Source of the DNA: CBDBND01 sp965262665
GTDB taxonomy: Bacteria > Pseudomonadota > Alphaproteobacteria > Rhodospirillales > Rhodospirillaceae
Assembly (NCBI GenBank): GCA_965262665.1
Contig: CBDHFR010000004.1
Span: 1,178,001 to 1,242,000, forward strand
Length of the DNA: 64,000 nt
Direction of reading: 5' to 3'
The position numbers and the translations under genes were made by a program. The stretch's first letter is position 1, and every line of letters begins with the position of its first letter. This document shows, piece by piece, positions 9,066-18,054 of this stretch. A model generated the notes under the pieces. It ran no database searches. It saw only the letters and a program-made list of their open reading frames with translations, and was not told the origin of the DNA.

Positions 9066-9800
9066 ATGGAACAAACCCCACTTAAGCGTCCACAATTCTT
9101 TTTCACGACAGCCCCGCTGCCGTGCCCCTATTTGTCTGACCGACTCGAGCGCAAGATTGTCACCGAACTGACCGGCCCGGATTCGGAACAACTGCACGAA
9201 GTTTTAGCGAAAGGGGGGTTCCGCCGCAGTCATTCCATTGCCTACGCTCCGGCCTGCCCCGGCTGCAAAGCCTGCGTCCCGGTCCGCGTCAACGCACAGA
9301 ACTTCGAGCGACGCCGCAGCCTGACCCGTATCTGGAAACGCAACGCGCATATTACGGCCCACGAAGTGCCGGCTCGGGCCACCAGCGAACAATTCGATCT
9401 GTTCATGGATTACCAGCGCTCCCGTCATGCCAGCAGCGACATGGCGAACATGGGATTCTACGAATACAGCGCGATGATCGAGGACAGCCCCATCGAAACC
9501 TATCTGGTGGAGTTCCGTACGCCCTCTGCCGAGCTTGTTGCCGTCTGCCTTACGGACCAGACCGATGACGGGCTTTCGGCCGTCTACAGTTTCTTTTCGT
9601 CAGAGCCGGAGCATGCGGGTCTTGGCAATTTTGTCGTCCTATGGCTGATCGAACACGCCAAAATGCTCGACCTGCCTTATGTCTATCTCGGCTACTGGAT
9701 CGCCGAGAGTCCGAAGATGGCCTACAAGACGCGCTTCAAACCACTGGAAGCTCTAGGGCCGGACGGTTGGGCCCCCTTGGATTTACCGTCAACCACATAA
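9066..9800 (+). CDS. bpt: arginyl/leucyl-tRNA--protein transferase (N-end rule, Bpt/Ate type)
   Basis: Transfers an amino acid from aminoacyl-tRNA to the N-terminus of proteins, marking them for ClpAP degradation. The 244-residue product has the N-terminal ATE domain with the cysteine cluster ACPGCKACVPVRV and the C-terminal domain with SSDMANMGFYEY, LGNFVVLWLIEHAK and the GYWIAESPKMAYKTRF signature. Length fits the Bpt/Ate group of Proteobacteria. Bpt enzymes use leucyl-tRNA on Asp/Glu N-termini, whereas Ate enzymes use arginyl-tRNA. Motifs alone do not settle which applies here. Confidence 0.93.
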   Translation: MEQTPLKRPQFFFTTAPLPCPYLSDRLERKIVTELTGPDSEQLHEVLAKGGFRRSHSIAYAPACPGCKACVPVRVNAQNFERRRSLTRIWKRNAHITAHEVPARATSEQFDLFMDYQRSRHASSDMANMGFYEYSAMIEDSPIETYLVEFRTPSAELVAVCLTDQTDDGLSAVYSFFSSEPEHAGLGNFVVLWLIEHAKMLDLPYVYLGYWIAESPKMAYKTRFKPLEALGPDGWAPLDLPSTT

Positions 9801-9840
9801 TCAACTTTAAACAGTCAAACGATCCGCAGCCGTAACGCTA

Positions 9841-10347
9841 TTACGGTGTCGGGATGTTTTGGTTGTGGTGCCGCGGTGCAAAACCAAAAATGTTGTTTTC
9901 CGGATCAGCGATGTAGTAAATCGACACATCCGCTTGCGATGAGGTCCATTTTTCGATCATCGGACTGCCGGCCGCGCGAGCCCGCCGCACCACTTCTTCC
10001 TGATCCGTTGTTTCATAAATGACCACCACGCCTTGCTGGGTGCGAGAGGATTTTGGCGGGCCATGCTGCGCGTCTGGGTGCATAGCCAGAACTTCCAACG
10101 ACCCCACGTCGCCTTCTAAATGGAAGTACATGGTGCCACCTTCTGTGACGCGGAATTTTTTCATTCCCAGTGCTTCATAAAACTCGGCTAATTTTCCGGG
10201 ATTGTGAGTGCGCAAAAGGATCGTTGGTGAGGAGGTGAACAGTGGTGCACTTGTCACGTCACCGGAGAGTTCTGCCGCTTGTGTAGGTGATGCGAGCAAG
10301 CTAAGGGCTACTACAGCCAGCAGAGCTGCTTTTTGATTAGTTATCAT
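9841..10347 (-). CDS. secreted VOC/glyoxalase-fold protein (paralogue A)
   Basis: About 168 residues. I choose the ATG at 10347 because an AGGAC ribosome-binding site precedes it and because it gives a clean signal peptide ending near SPTQA. Mature part: a single vicinal-oxygen-chelate module starting SSPTILLRTHNPGKLAEFYE and ending YYIADPENNIFGF. Metal ligands typical of glyoxalases are only partly apparent, so enzymatic function is open. The adjacent upstream gene (10372-10875) is a close paralogue with the same architecture, so the pair arose by tandem duplication and may be co-transcribed. Confidence 0.78.
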   Translation of the reverse strand: MITNQKAALLAVVALSLLASPTQAAELSGDVTSAPLFTSSPTILLRTHNPGKLAEFYEALGMKKFRVTEGGTMYFHLEGDVGSLEVLAMHPDAQHGPPKSSRTQQGVVVIYETTDQEEVVRRARAAGSPMIEKWTSSQADVSIYYIADPENNIFGFAPRHHNQNIPTP

Positions 10348-10371
10348 GAAGTCCTTTGACATCCATTCCAC

Positions 10372-10875
10372 CTAGGGAACTTTGATAGCTGGATTGTGAA
10401 ATCGCGGCCCAAAGCCGAAGATGTTGTTTTCTGGATCTGCGATATAATAAATCGAATGCCCACGTTCCGATGAATTCCAACGCTCGATCAGTGGGCTTCC
10501 AGCCGCTTTAGCCCGCCGCACGACTTCAGCCTGATCGGTCGTTTCAAAAATGGTAACGACACCTTGTTCTCTCCGCGTGGTTTTCGGTCCACCCGGCTTG
10601 GTATTGGGGTCCATTGCCAGGATTTCCAAAGAGCCATGGTTCCCTTCAAGATAAATGAACACACTGCCGCGCTCTGATACCCGGCCAATTTTCATCCCCA
10701 GTGCTTGGTAAAACTTCGCCAGATTTTGTGGGTCGGGAGATCGGAGCAGAATAGTCGGTGACGACGTAAACAACAGTGATGTGTCACCAGTGACTTCCTG
10801 CGCGGCAACAGCGTGTGGCATCACTAAACACCACATACAGAGAATAGCGCCCCAAATTCTATTGCAATGCCTCAT
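10372..10875 (-). CDS. secreted VOC/glyoxalase-fold protein (paralogue B)
   Basis: 167 residues from the ATG at 10875, which has a GGAGGG ribosome-binding site 7 bp upstream; an earlier in-frame ATG at 10896 lies before that site and is disfavoured. Signal peptide with cleavage expected after HAVAA. The mature region follows paralogue A closely (SSPTILLRSPDPQNLAKFYQ, then YYIADPENNIFGF). A VOC module normally pairs with another to form an active site, so the two products could form hetero- or homodimers in the periplasm. Substrate unknown. Confidence 0.8.
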   Translation of the reverse strand: MRHCNRIWGAILCMWCLVMPHAVAAQEVTGDTSLLFTSSPTILLRSPDPQNLAKFYQALGMKIGRVSERGSVFIYLEGNHGSLEILAMDPNTKPGGPKTTRREQGVVTIFETTDQAEVVRRAKAAGSPLIERWNSSERGHSIYYIADPENNIFGFGPRFHNPAIKVP

Positions 10876-10990
10876 TTGTTGGCCCTCCAAGCACATTTGA
10901 GTTTAGTGTCGCAGACTATCCGAGTCTGACACAAGGCTAACCGTCTTGATCACTGATTGGCTCCTAGTCGTATTTTAACGACCCACGGAT

Positions 10991-11599
10991 ATGGACAAGT
11001 GTAGTCGACTTAAGCAGAGTTCCGCCGTGCCTTTATTCAAATTCAAACGCAACGAGACTGGTCAGACAGAATCTCACACGCAGATGGAGCCATTTGCAAA
11101 ATCCGACGCCCTTATTGCCCATTGGCAAAGTCTGCCGAAACAAGGTCTAAGGCCGAGTCTGCAGAGTTTTCTGGACCGGCCCGAACCGGATATCCAGCCC
11201 GGTATCGCCATTGCGGACGTTGATTCTACAGGCAAACTTTCTGTCAGGTTATACGGGACCGGCAGGGTCAAAACGTTCAATCAAAACTTCACCGACAGCG
11301 ATGACCCATTGTCCGCCTATCCGGGAGAAATTGGGGAATTGGCGCTAGAGATCATTCGTAAAACCGTCGAATTTCCATGCGGTTTCCGCGCAACAGTTCA
11401 GTTTGCTTCGTCAAAGCCGCAGAGGATCCTCAATACCGTCTCATCGTTATTGCCGCTTGAGCATGAAACGACGGGTGTGTTGTCCGTATTAAGCCATCAT
11501 TATCTTATCGACGATGTTGAGCCGGGCGAATTTCCTGAAACAGTCCTTAACATTACAAACGGCGAATACATTGATATCGGTGCTAGCATTCCGGCCTAA
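10991..11599 (+). CDS. PAS-domain protein (PAS_5-like)
   Basis: 202 residues with no transmembrane segment. The region from about residue 38 (ALIAHWQSLPKQGLRPSL) through PGIAIADVDSTGKLSVRLYGTG and LLPLEHETTGVLSVLSHH resembles the stand-alone PAS_5 family common in alphaproteobacteria, thought to bind small ligands or sense the envelope/redox state. No output domain is present. The start is uncertain: the ATG at 11084 would also give a complete PAS fold and drop a poorly conserved N-terminus. Confidence 0.68.
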   Translation: MDKCSRLKQSSAVPLFKFKRNETGQTESHTQMEPFAKSDALIAHWQSLPKQGLRPSLQSFLDRPEPDIQPGIAIADVDSTGKLSVRLYGTGRVKTFNQNFTDSDDPLSAYPGEIGELALEIIRKTVEFPCGFRATVQFASSKPQRILNTVSSLLPLEHETTGVLSVLSHHYLIDDVEPGEFPETVLNITNGEYIDIGASIPA

Positions 11600-11668
11600 A
11601 AATACTGGCAAAAGCTAATCTACGTATTCAAAACTTTCCGCGCCATCAAAACGACGTATGCATATTGG

Positions 11669-12435
11669 GCGGGTTCAATCGGTCGTCGCAACACTCTGGC
11701 ATAGGAGGTTGCTATGACGGGTACGCAGACGGCGGTCGGATCGGTCTGGACGGAGCAAGTTGCATTCGCCAGGTCGACCGGACTCGGCACGGCGTGAGGA
11801 GCTTGTTCGGTTCTGGGCAGCGATTGCGACGGGGCGTTCGAGCGAGGACGCGGCCCGAGATGCCGGTGTATCCCCTCCGGTAGGCTCGAGGTGGTTCCGG
11901 AGGTCGGGCGGCATGCCACCGGCACATTTATCGCAATCGGCCAAGCCGCTGTCAGGACGTTACCTGTCTTTCGAGGAACGTGAGGAGATTGCTCTTCTGC
12001 GCGCTCAGGGAAGAGGCATACGTCATATTGCTTGCCGGCTGGAGCGAGCATGGGGCTGAAGCGGTTCGCGATGCCATCGCCCGGACGATCACGACATTGC
12101 CAGCGCAGCTTCGCCGCTCGCTGACCTGGGACCAGGGAGCAGAGATGGCCAGGCATGCGGATCTGCGGATCGCAACCGGCCTTCCCGTCTACTTCTGCGA
12201 ACCGCACAGCCCTTGGCAACGCGGAACGAACGAGAACACCAATGGATTGCTTCGACAGTACTTCCCGAAAGGAACCGATCTGAGCGCACACAGTCCGGAC
12301 GTACTCGCAGTTGTTGCTGACGCGCTCAATACACGGCCCCGCAAGACCCTCGGATGGAGAACTCCCGCCGAAGCTCTGGACCAGTGCTTGCAGGCCAGTC
12401 AAACTGAACGTGTTGCGACGACCGGTTGAACCCGC
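11669..12435 (+). mobile_element. IS30-family element with internal deletion
   Basis: Terminal inverted repeats match at 11669-11692 and 12412-12435 (one mismatch in 24, each outer end GCGGGTTCAA). The element is about 0.77 kb, shorter than a full IS30-type element (roughly 1.1 kb). It sits inside the GFA gene. An IS5 element landed only 11 bp beyond its right end. Confidence 0.85.
11760..12429 (+). pseudogene. IS30 transposase, internally deleted
   Basis: The 5' part encodes the IS30 N-terminal HTH region (LSFEEREEIALLRAQGRGIRHIA), and the 3' part, in another frame, encodes the DDE end of the catalytic domain (LTWDQGAEMARHADL, FCEPHSPWQRGTNENTNGLLRQYFPKG, TPAEALD). The middle of the catalytic domain is deleted near 12045-12060, so the protein cannot be active. 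Confidence 0.87.
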
Positions 12436-12446
12436 CTTTTCTCTAA

Positions 12447-13353
12447 GAGGCCGTTTCGAAAGGGGTTGAGTGGCCGGTGTCGATGTGATTCCAGGAAGGT
12501 TGCTGAAACCGATCTGGAGCCGCCATGTGGACGCCGACCACCCGAGAGCAGCATAGCCGCAAGGCGCTGCGTTATCAGACTGATTTGACCGCTGCGGAGT
12601 GGGTTGTGATCGAGCCTCATTTGCTTCCGGCTCATGGCACGGGACGGCCCCGGTCATGGCCGATGCGAGAGATCGTCAACGGCATTTTCTACGTGATGCG
12701 GGCTGGCTGCCCTTGGCGCTTGCTGCCAAGCGATTTACCACCGTGGGGCACGATCTATCGCTGGTTCGCTAAGTTCCGCGACGACGGCCTCCTTGAGAAG
12801 ATCAACCACTTTCTGGTCATGGCCGATCGCGAGCGGGTCGGACGCGAGGCCAGCCCGAGCGGCGCGATTATCGACAGCCAGAGCGTCAAGACGACCGAGG
12901 CTGGTGGCCCCCGCGGCTACGATGCGGGCAAGAAGATCAAGGGGCGCAAGCGCCACGCGCTGGTCGACACCGACGGGCGCGGCCTCGTGCTCGAGGCGCA
13001 TCCGGCGGGTATCCAGGACCGCGATGGTGGCGGGCCGCTGCTGTGCGCCTCACGCGGCTCGTTTCCGTTCATCGAGAAGGTCTTTGCCGACAGCGGCTAC
13101 GCCGGCGAGAAGGTCGCCACGGCCACCATGATCGCCGTCGAGATCGTGCGCAAAAGCCCCGATCAGGTCGGCTTCGCCGTCCAACCGCGCCGCTGGGTCG
13201 TGGAGCGCTTCTTCGCCTGGATCAACCGCAACCGGCGACTGGCAAAGGACTTCGAGGCCACCATCGCCTCGGCCCGCGCCTTCCTCTACGCCGCCTCCGT
13301 CATGCTCCTCGTCCGCAGATTGGCCCGAGCCGCATGACTTTCGAAACCGACTC
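12447..13353 (+). mobile_element. complete IS5-family element
   Basis: Imperfect terminal inverted repeats at 12447-12462 and 13338-13353 share the core GTTTCGAAAG. A TAA direct repeat flanks both ends (12444-12446 and 13354-13356), the TNA target duplication typical of IS1031/IS427-like IS5 subgroups. Length is 907 bp, and the transposase is intact. Confidence 0.88.
12525..13337 (+). CDS. IS5-family transposase
   Basis: 270 residues, apparently intact. Domains: N-terminal DUF4096-like region (YQTDLTAAEWVVIEPHLLP), then the DDE catalytic core with AIIDSQSVKTTEAGG (first Asp), FADSGYAGEK (second Asp) and VVERFFAWINRNRRLAKDFE (Glu). Residues are in the spacing usual for IS5. It is the only element in the 11.6-13.4 kb nest likely still able to move. 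Confidence 0.94.
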   Translation: MWTPTTREQHSRKALRYQTDLTAAEWVVIEPHLLPAHGTGRPRSWPMREIVNGIFYVMRAGCPWRLLPSDLPPWGTIYRWFAKFRDDGLLEKINHFLVMADRERVGREASPSGAIIDSQSVKTTEAGGPRGYDAGKKIKGRKRHALVDTDGRGLVLEAHPAGIQDRDGGGPLLCASRGSFPFIEKVFADSGYAGEKVATATMIAVEIVRKSPDQVGFAVQPRRWVVERFFAWINRNRRLAKDFEATIASARAFLYAASVMLLVRRLARAA

Positions 13354-13710
13354 TAAGTCTTTGAAAGATGACATTCGAACATTTAACGCCATTCGAACGT
13401 GTTCGTCCGGATTTAAGCTTTCCCAATGTGTCGTACAGCCGCATATCTTGCATGAAACGAATGCAAGTGTTTTGTCACCCCATATATAGCGAACGACAGT
13501 GTCAGGCTCATAATTGACCGTGATGTTGCCCTTGTCCGCATGAAACCACAACGCGCCCGCTTTAGTGCAGAACGAACAGTTACAATGCGTCAACCATTCT
13601 GGTTTTTGATTAACTGCATAGGTGACCACGCCGCAGTGGCAAGACCCTTGAATCAGGCTAGTTTCCATTGTTCCAATAATTTAGATAGCCAAATGGGAGA
13701 TTAGACATCA

Positions 13711-13977
13711 ATGACAGCATTCAAAGAAATCCTCACCTTCCGGCGGATGGTCGCACCGGTGGTTCTACAGATCCTATTCTGGGCCGGTATTGGCGGCACG
13801 CTTTATGGCACTTATGTCCTATACAGAATGGACAACTGGGCGTGGCCGTTCCCACTCATTATCGGAACATTATTCACGCGCGTTCTTTTCGAAACGCTCA
13901 TTCTCGCGTTCCGCGCCTACGATCGCCAATGCGACATTCATGCAGAGCTGGTGAAGCTCAACGCCCGCTCAGATTAG
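13711..13977 (+). CDS. DUF4282-like small membrane protein
   Basis: 88 residues with two predicted membrane segments (about 18-40 and 46-66). The pattern FRRMVAPVVLQILFWAG, a short loop, then LFTRVLFETLILAFRAYD resembles DUF4282 proteins, whose function is not known. A GGGAGA ribosome-binding site precedes the ATG at 13711. It converges with the DUF2189 gene, 13 bp apart. Confidence 0.7.
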   Translation: MTAFKEILTFRRMVAPVVLQILFWAGIGGTLYGTYVLYRMDNWAWPFPLIIGTLFTRVLFETLILAFRAYDRQCDIHAELVKLNARSD

Positions 13978-13990
13978 AGTCGGAAACCTA

Positions 13991-14782
13991 TTATACCACC
14001 ACCTTCTTATACAAATGCCAGGTGGCATGACCGAGCACAGGCATCACCACCACCAGACCGACCAGCACCAATAGTGCCCCGACAATCAAACTGCCGGTGA
14101 CGATCAACGCCCATAGGGCCATGGTGAGGGGATTCGCAGCGACTGCGGCCGCGGACGTTTTCACAGCTGTCGCTGCGCTGACATTCCGGTCAAGCACCAT
14201 GGGGAATGAGACAACCCCGACTATAAAACCGATAACAGCGAAAGTAAGGCCCATGATGTTGCCGACGATGATCATGGTCCAGCCTTCGGGCGTCAGAAAA
14301 GTGCGATTGACAAAATCACCGAGGGTTTCCAGCGGGGGTTCGCCAATGGTCAGCCTGTACAGGACCCAAGCGCCCAAAGTCCACACCAGAAATATCCCCA
14401 ACGAGATTCCTCCGAGTTTGAGGATTTCGGGGAAAGACGGTTGCGATGGAACGGAAAAGGCATGAAGCCACGTAACTTCTTCCCCCGCTTCACGGCGGCG
14501 GCTCAATTCGTAGAGGCCAACCGCAACGCCAGGACCTAAGACGGCTGCACCGGAAATAATTGGGAACGCCAAGGGAATGAGATTGAGGTTCAGCGTGAAG
14601 GCAATGGCGATGGCCATGGCTGCGGGATAGACCAGAGCGACAAACAGCGGATGGCTCGGCTTAGCATTGAAGTCATCTATGCCTTTATTGATGGCATCCG
14701 TCAGATCCTTGAAGACGATGGTGCGCACTTCGGCGGCCGATGAAACCGTGTTTACAGAAGATTGTGCAGCGTTACTGGGCAT
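13991..14782 (-). CDS. DUF2189 integral membrane protein
   Basis: 263 residues with about six hydrophobic segments. Matches the DUF2189 layout: N-terminal FKDLTDAINKGIDDF, a glycine-rich second half with GWTMIIVGNIMG and SFPMVLDRNVSAATAV, and a hydrophobic C-terminus. Family function is unknown. It lies downstream of parC on the same strand, separated by 160 bp with no visible gene. Confidence 0.85.
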   Translation of the reverse strand: MPSNAAQSSVNTVSSAAEVRTIVFKDLTDAINKGIDDFNAKPSHPLFVALVYPAAMAIAIAFTLNLNLIPLAFPIISGAAVLGPGVAVGLYELSRRREAGEEVTWLHAFSVPSQPSFPEILKLGGISLGIFLVWTLGAWVLYRLTIGEPPLETLGDFVNRTFLTPEGWTMIIVGNIMGLTFAVIGFIVGVVSFPMVLDRNVSAATAVKTSAAAVAANPLTMALWALIVTGSLIVGALLVLVGLVVVMPVLGHATWHLYKKVVV

Positions 14783-14943
14783 GACTGGGTCCTCACGCTT
14801 GGGCCAGTCGCGGCGTCCCTATACCTTAACTCGTAACTTTTCTGACAACACATAAAGGGCGGCGGCCAGCGATGGAACGAAAGTGCGTAAAGTTTATACC
14901 ACAAGCAATTGTGGCTATGGCGGGACTCGCTGGTCTTTGGGTC

Positions 14944-17358
14944 TCACTGAAACGTGTTGGTCTTGGAGAAGCCCCGCGGTGCAATCCTCCCTGCTTGGGC
15001 CCGTTTCCCCAGCCAGGCCCGCACATCCGTTTCCGTGCGCTCCCGGTCGCCTGTCATCCACGTCAGCCCCTCTTCCAGGACAAAGGTTTTTGCATCCGAT
15101 AGTCCACCATCTTTGTAACGCTGCAATATGACACCGCGGCCCCGGGTCATTTCTGGCACCTCATCCAGCGGGAATAAGATGATTTTCCGGTTTTCGCCGA
15201 CAACGGCCACGTAGTCGTCCTCGGCATGTACCGGGAAGCAGGCCTGTGCCGTTTCTCCAGCACTCAAATTCAGGACCTGCTTGCCGTTCTTGGTTTTAGC
15301 AAAGACTTGTTCTTCCGGCACGATGAAGCCACGTCCGGCGCTGGAGGTCACCAGCAAGCGGCCTTCTTTGTCCCACACCTTCATGTCCACTATGGCGGCA
15401 TCGTTGGGCAAATCAACGATCAGGCGCACCGGTTCACCAAAGCCCCGGCCCAATGGCAGGCGGTCTCCGGGCACGGTGTAAAACCGGCCGTCGGAACCGA
15501 AAAACAGAATATTGTCGACGGTGGTCGCCTGAAGTAAAAAATCCCACTCGTCGCCGACCTTAAATTTAAGGTCGGTGATGTCCTCACGATGCCCTTTAAG
15601 CGCCCGGACCCAGCCCTTGGTGGAGAGCACCACCGTGATGGGTTCCTTTTCCACCAGCGCTTCGATGGGCACCACCACCGCGGTCGGCGCCTTGCCCAAT
15701 TCCGTGCGCCGTTTGCCGAGCGCCGTGGATTGTCCGAAGGTTTTTTTCGCGTCCTTCAATTGATCGCCAATGGTCGCCCACTGTTTTTTTGGATCGCGCA
15801 ACAGAGCGTTCAGTGTCTTCAATTCCTTGGACAATCCCTTATGCTCACGCTTGAGTTCCATTTCCTCGAGCTTGCGCAAGGAACGGAGGCGCATGTTGAG
15901 GATGGCTTCCGCCTGAACGTCCGTCAGCTTAAACCGTTTGATCAGCTCCGGTTTGGGCTCGTCCTTGGTGCGGATGATCTTGATCACCGCATCCAGGTTG
16001 AGGAAGGCGATGAGGTAGCCGTCAAGCACTTCCAGGCGATGCTTGATCTTGTCGACCCGGAACTTGGAACGGCGGACCAGCACGTCCTGGCGATGGTTGA
16101 GATAGGCCTGTAGGACCTCGCGCAGGCTTTGCACCCGCGGCACGCCATCGGCACACAAAACGTTCAGGTTTAAGCCAAACCTGGTTTTTAAATCCGATTG
16201 CCGGAACAACTGTTCCATCAGCATGTCCGGTTCCACCGACCGGCTCTTTGGTTCTAGAACGATCCGCACATCTTCCGTGGACTCATCACGGATGTCCGCC
16301 AGAAACGGCAGCTTGCGCGCTTCCATCAATTCGGCGATGCGCTCGATCACCTTGGCCTTCTGCACCTGATAGGGCATTTCCGTAATGATGATGTCGAATT
16401 GACCGCGGCCGTATTTCTCTACTTCCCAGCGGGCACGCACCCGTAGGCTGCCCCGGCCGGTGCGGTAAGCGTCAGCGAGGGTTTTGGGGTCTTCAGCCAA
16501 AACACCGCCCGTGGGAAAATCCGGCCCGGGCACGTATTTGAATAGGGTGCTGTCGAGAATTTCCGGGCGCCCGCCTTTCTGATTGGCTTTCTTCGGATCC
16601 TTCTTGCGCACCTCGGCCATATGGATGAGTGCGTCGCAGAGCTCGCCCACATTGTGGGGCGGGATATTGGTGGCCATGCCGACGGCGATGCCGGTGGCTC
16701 CGTTGGCCAGGAGGTTAGGCACGGCCGCCGGCATCACCACCGGCTCGTGTTCCTCACCGTCATAAGTGGGGCGAAAATCCGCCGCGTTTTCGTCCAAGCC
16801 GTCCATCATGGCCTGGGCGTAAGCGGTCAGACGTGCCTCGGTGTAGCGCATGGCAGCGGCGTTATCGCCATCGATGTTGCCAAAGTTGCCCTGCCCTTCG
16901 ACCAATGGGAAACGCACGGCGAAATCCTGGGCCAGACGCACCAGAGCATCATACACTGCGACGTCACCATGGGGGTGGTATTTACCAATGACATCGCCGA
17001 CCACCCGGGCACATTTCTTGAACCCCTGATCGGGATTGAGCTTGAGCTCCCGCATGGCGAAAAGCAGCCGCCGATGCACCGGTTTAAGACCGTCCCGCAC
17101 ATCCGGAAGGGAGCGCGAAACAATGGTCGACATGGCATAGGCCAGGTAGCGTTCAGAGAGTGCATCAGCCAGCGGTATTTCGACAATCCGCTCGCCGGCG
17201 GACTGAGGCTCATTGGCGGACGACCGGGATCTAGGTTTGGACGCGGCTTTCCTACCGGCCGCTTTGCGTTTGGGCGCTGTTTTGGCCTTGGCTTTGCTTT
17301 TAGCCTTGGCTTTGGATGTCTTTTTGGCGGCCTTCTTAGCGGTCGGTTTGCGGGCCAT
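14944..17358 (-). CDS. parC: DNA topoisomerase IV subunit A
   Basis: Decatenates daughter chromosomes together with ParE. The 804-residue protein has the winged-helix/tower core with catalytic tyrosine Y172 in AAAMRYTEARL and the GyrA-box-poor C-terminal beta-pinwheel of ParC (KGWVRALKGH, GRGVILQRYKDGG). Two points stand out: an N-terminal extension of about 48 residues made almost only of Lys, Ala, Arg and Ser, and a quinolone-determining region reading HPHGDVAVYD, in which the E. coli Ser80 position is Val. Alphaproteobacterial ParC often lacks that Ser, so this is probably natural. An IS630 remnant lies upstream. Confidence 0.96.
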   Translation of the reverse strand: MARKPTAKKAAKKTSKAKAKSKAKAKTAPKRKAAGRKAASKPRSRSSANEPQSAGERIVEIPLADALSERYLAYAMSTIVSRSLPDVRDGLKPVHRRLLFAMRELKLNPDQGFKKCARVVGDVIGKYHPHGDVAVYDALVRLAQDFAVRFPLVEGQGNFGNIDGDNAAAMRYTEARLTAYAQAMMDGLDENAADFRPTYDGEEHEPVVMPAAVPNLLANGATGIAVGMATNIPPHNVGELCDALIHMAEVRKKDPKKANQKGGRPEILDSTLFKYVPGPDFPTGGVLAEDPKTLADAYRTGRGSLRVRARWEVEKYGRGQFDIIITEMPYQVQKAKVIERIAELMEARKLPFLADIRDESTEDVRIVLEPKSRSVEPDMLMEQLFRQSDLKTRFGLNLNVLCADGVPRVQSLREVLQAYLNHRQDVLVRRSKFRVDKIKHRLEVLDGYLIAFLNLDAVIKIIRTKDEPKPELIKRFKLTDVQAEAILNMRLRSLRKLEEMELKREHKGLSKELKTLNALLRDPKKQWATIGDQLKDAKKTFGQSTALGKRRTELGKAPTAVVVPIEALVEKEPITVVLSTKGWVRALKGHREDITDLKFKVGDEWDFLLQATTVDNILFFGSDGRFYTVPGDRLPLGRGFGEPVRLIVDLPNDAAIVDMKVWDKEGRLLVTSSAGRGFIVPEEQVFAKTKNGKQVLNLSAGETAQACFPVHAEDDYVAVVGENRKIILFPLDEVPEMTRGRGVILQRYKDGGLSDAKTFVLEEGLTWMTGDRERTETDVRAWLGKRAQAGRIAPRGFSKTNTFQ

Positions 17359-17549
17359 TGAGGGTCCTGATAAGGGCGGAAACGGGACAGAAAACGCAAG
17401 ATGAAGGGTGTCTCGGCGGCTGTAAACACGAAATGTGGTGGATTGGCGGTCTTTGCACAGAGCTGCGCATTAATGAGGTCCACACCAATGACCCGCAACA
17501 CGTTAATATAGTAAATTCAGTATAATGCAACCAGAATAATGCTTGTGGC

Positions 17550-18054
17550 GTTATTCTTAAGTATCACGCGGTATCGCTGCGTGCGCTAACACGAGCAGAG
17601 CAGCAGCGTGAGGATGCGCCCCGTCGGCCCGTACCAACCCCATGCATCGGCCCGTCGAGGAGCATCGGGGCCGCCAGGCCGGAGAGGCGCAAGCCGGCGG
17701 TCAACGCGGAGGTCTTCCAATGGCCATGGGGTATGGTCTGCGCCACCAGAGCCAGGATAAAGGCCTCATGCGCATCCAGCTTCGAGCCCGGCGGTTGGCC
17801 CTGGCGGTCGGGCTCGATCGAGCCCGTCTCGCGCCAGCGCCGGCGCCAGTGGCTCGCCGTCGCTGGCGCGACACGAAAACGCGCCGCGGCCCCCCGTGCA
17901 GACAGACCCCCAGTGACCGCCTCGACGACCCGCCGGCGAAGATCATTCCCGTAACAATGCCCCATGTCTGACACCAAATCGCCTCGGGATATAGAATTAT
18001 GGAGTGGGACGCTTGGGAATCCCCTTCGATTCACAATTCAGTCAAACCGCTCTA
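17550..18054 (-). mobile_element. IS630-family remnant (different subgroup from copies 1-3)
   Basis: An IS630-type end (AGAGCGGTTTGACTG read on the minus strand) abuts a TA at 18053-18054 that forms part of the recO stop codon. The opposite boundary near 17550 is less certain. The element is about 0.5 kb, half the normal size, with the middle of the transposase deleted. Confidence 0.75.
17564..17965 (-). pseudogene. IS630 transposase remnant with in-frame internal deletion
   Basis: Starts at ATG 17965 with NDLRRRVVEAVTGGLSARGAAARF, an HTH typical of IS630 transposases, then jumps after AFILALVAQ directly to IPHGHWKTSALTAGLRLSG, which belongs to the centre of the catalytic domain. The first catalytic Asp region and the C-terminal DDE Glu are missing. 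Confidence 0.82.

Larger units (their letters stand above)
11615..13668 (-). pseudogene. GFA-family protein gene split by IS30 remnant and IS5 element
   Basis: The N-terminal part starts at ATG 13668 and reads METSLIQGSCHCG, HCNCSFCTKAG and CKICGC, the CxC and CxxC zinc motifs of the GFA/CENP-V fold. It runs in to SSFKDLE where the IS5 element begins (13353). Removing IS5 and its TAA duplicate continues the frame as KDLEK at 12436-12446, where the IS30 remnant begins. On the far side of IS30, minus-strand codons 11668-11615 read RRFDGAESFEYVD then a stop, the usual GFA C-terminus. The gene was thus complete before two insertions and is now inactive. Confidence 0.85.

Noticed and set aside
11620..12657. 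Long minus-strand frame through the IS30 remnant
   Set aside because: It is antisense to the IS30 transposase fragments and contains no protein family signature.
16960..16990. Val at the ParC Ser80-equivalent as acquired fluoroquinolone resistance
   Set aside because: Alphaproteobacterial ParC proteins commonly lack Ser at this position, so it is probably natural.
15589..17361. Long plus-strand frames opposite parC
   Set aside because: They are antisense reflections of the GC-rich parC coding strand, with no recognisable domains or ribosome-binding sites.
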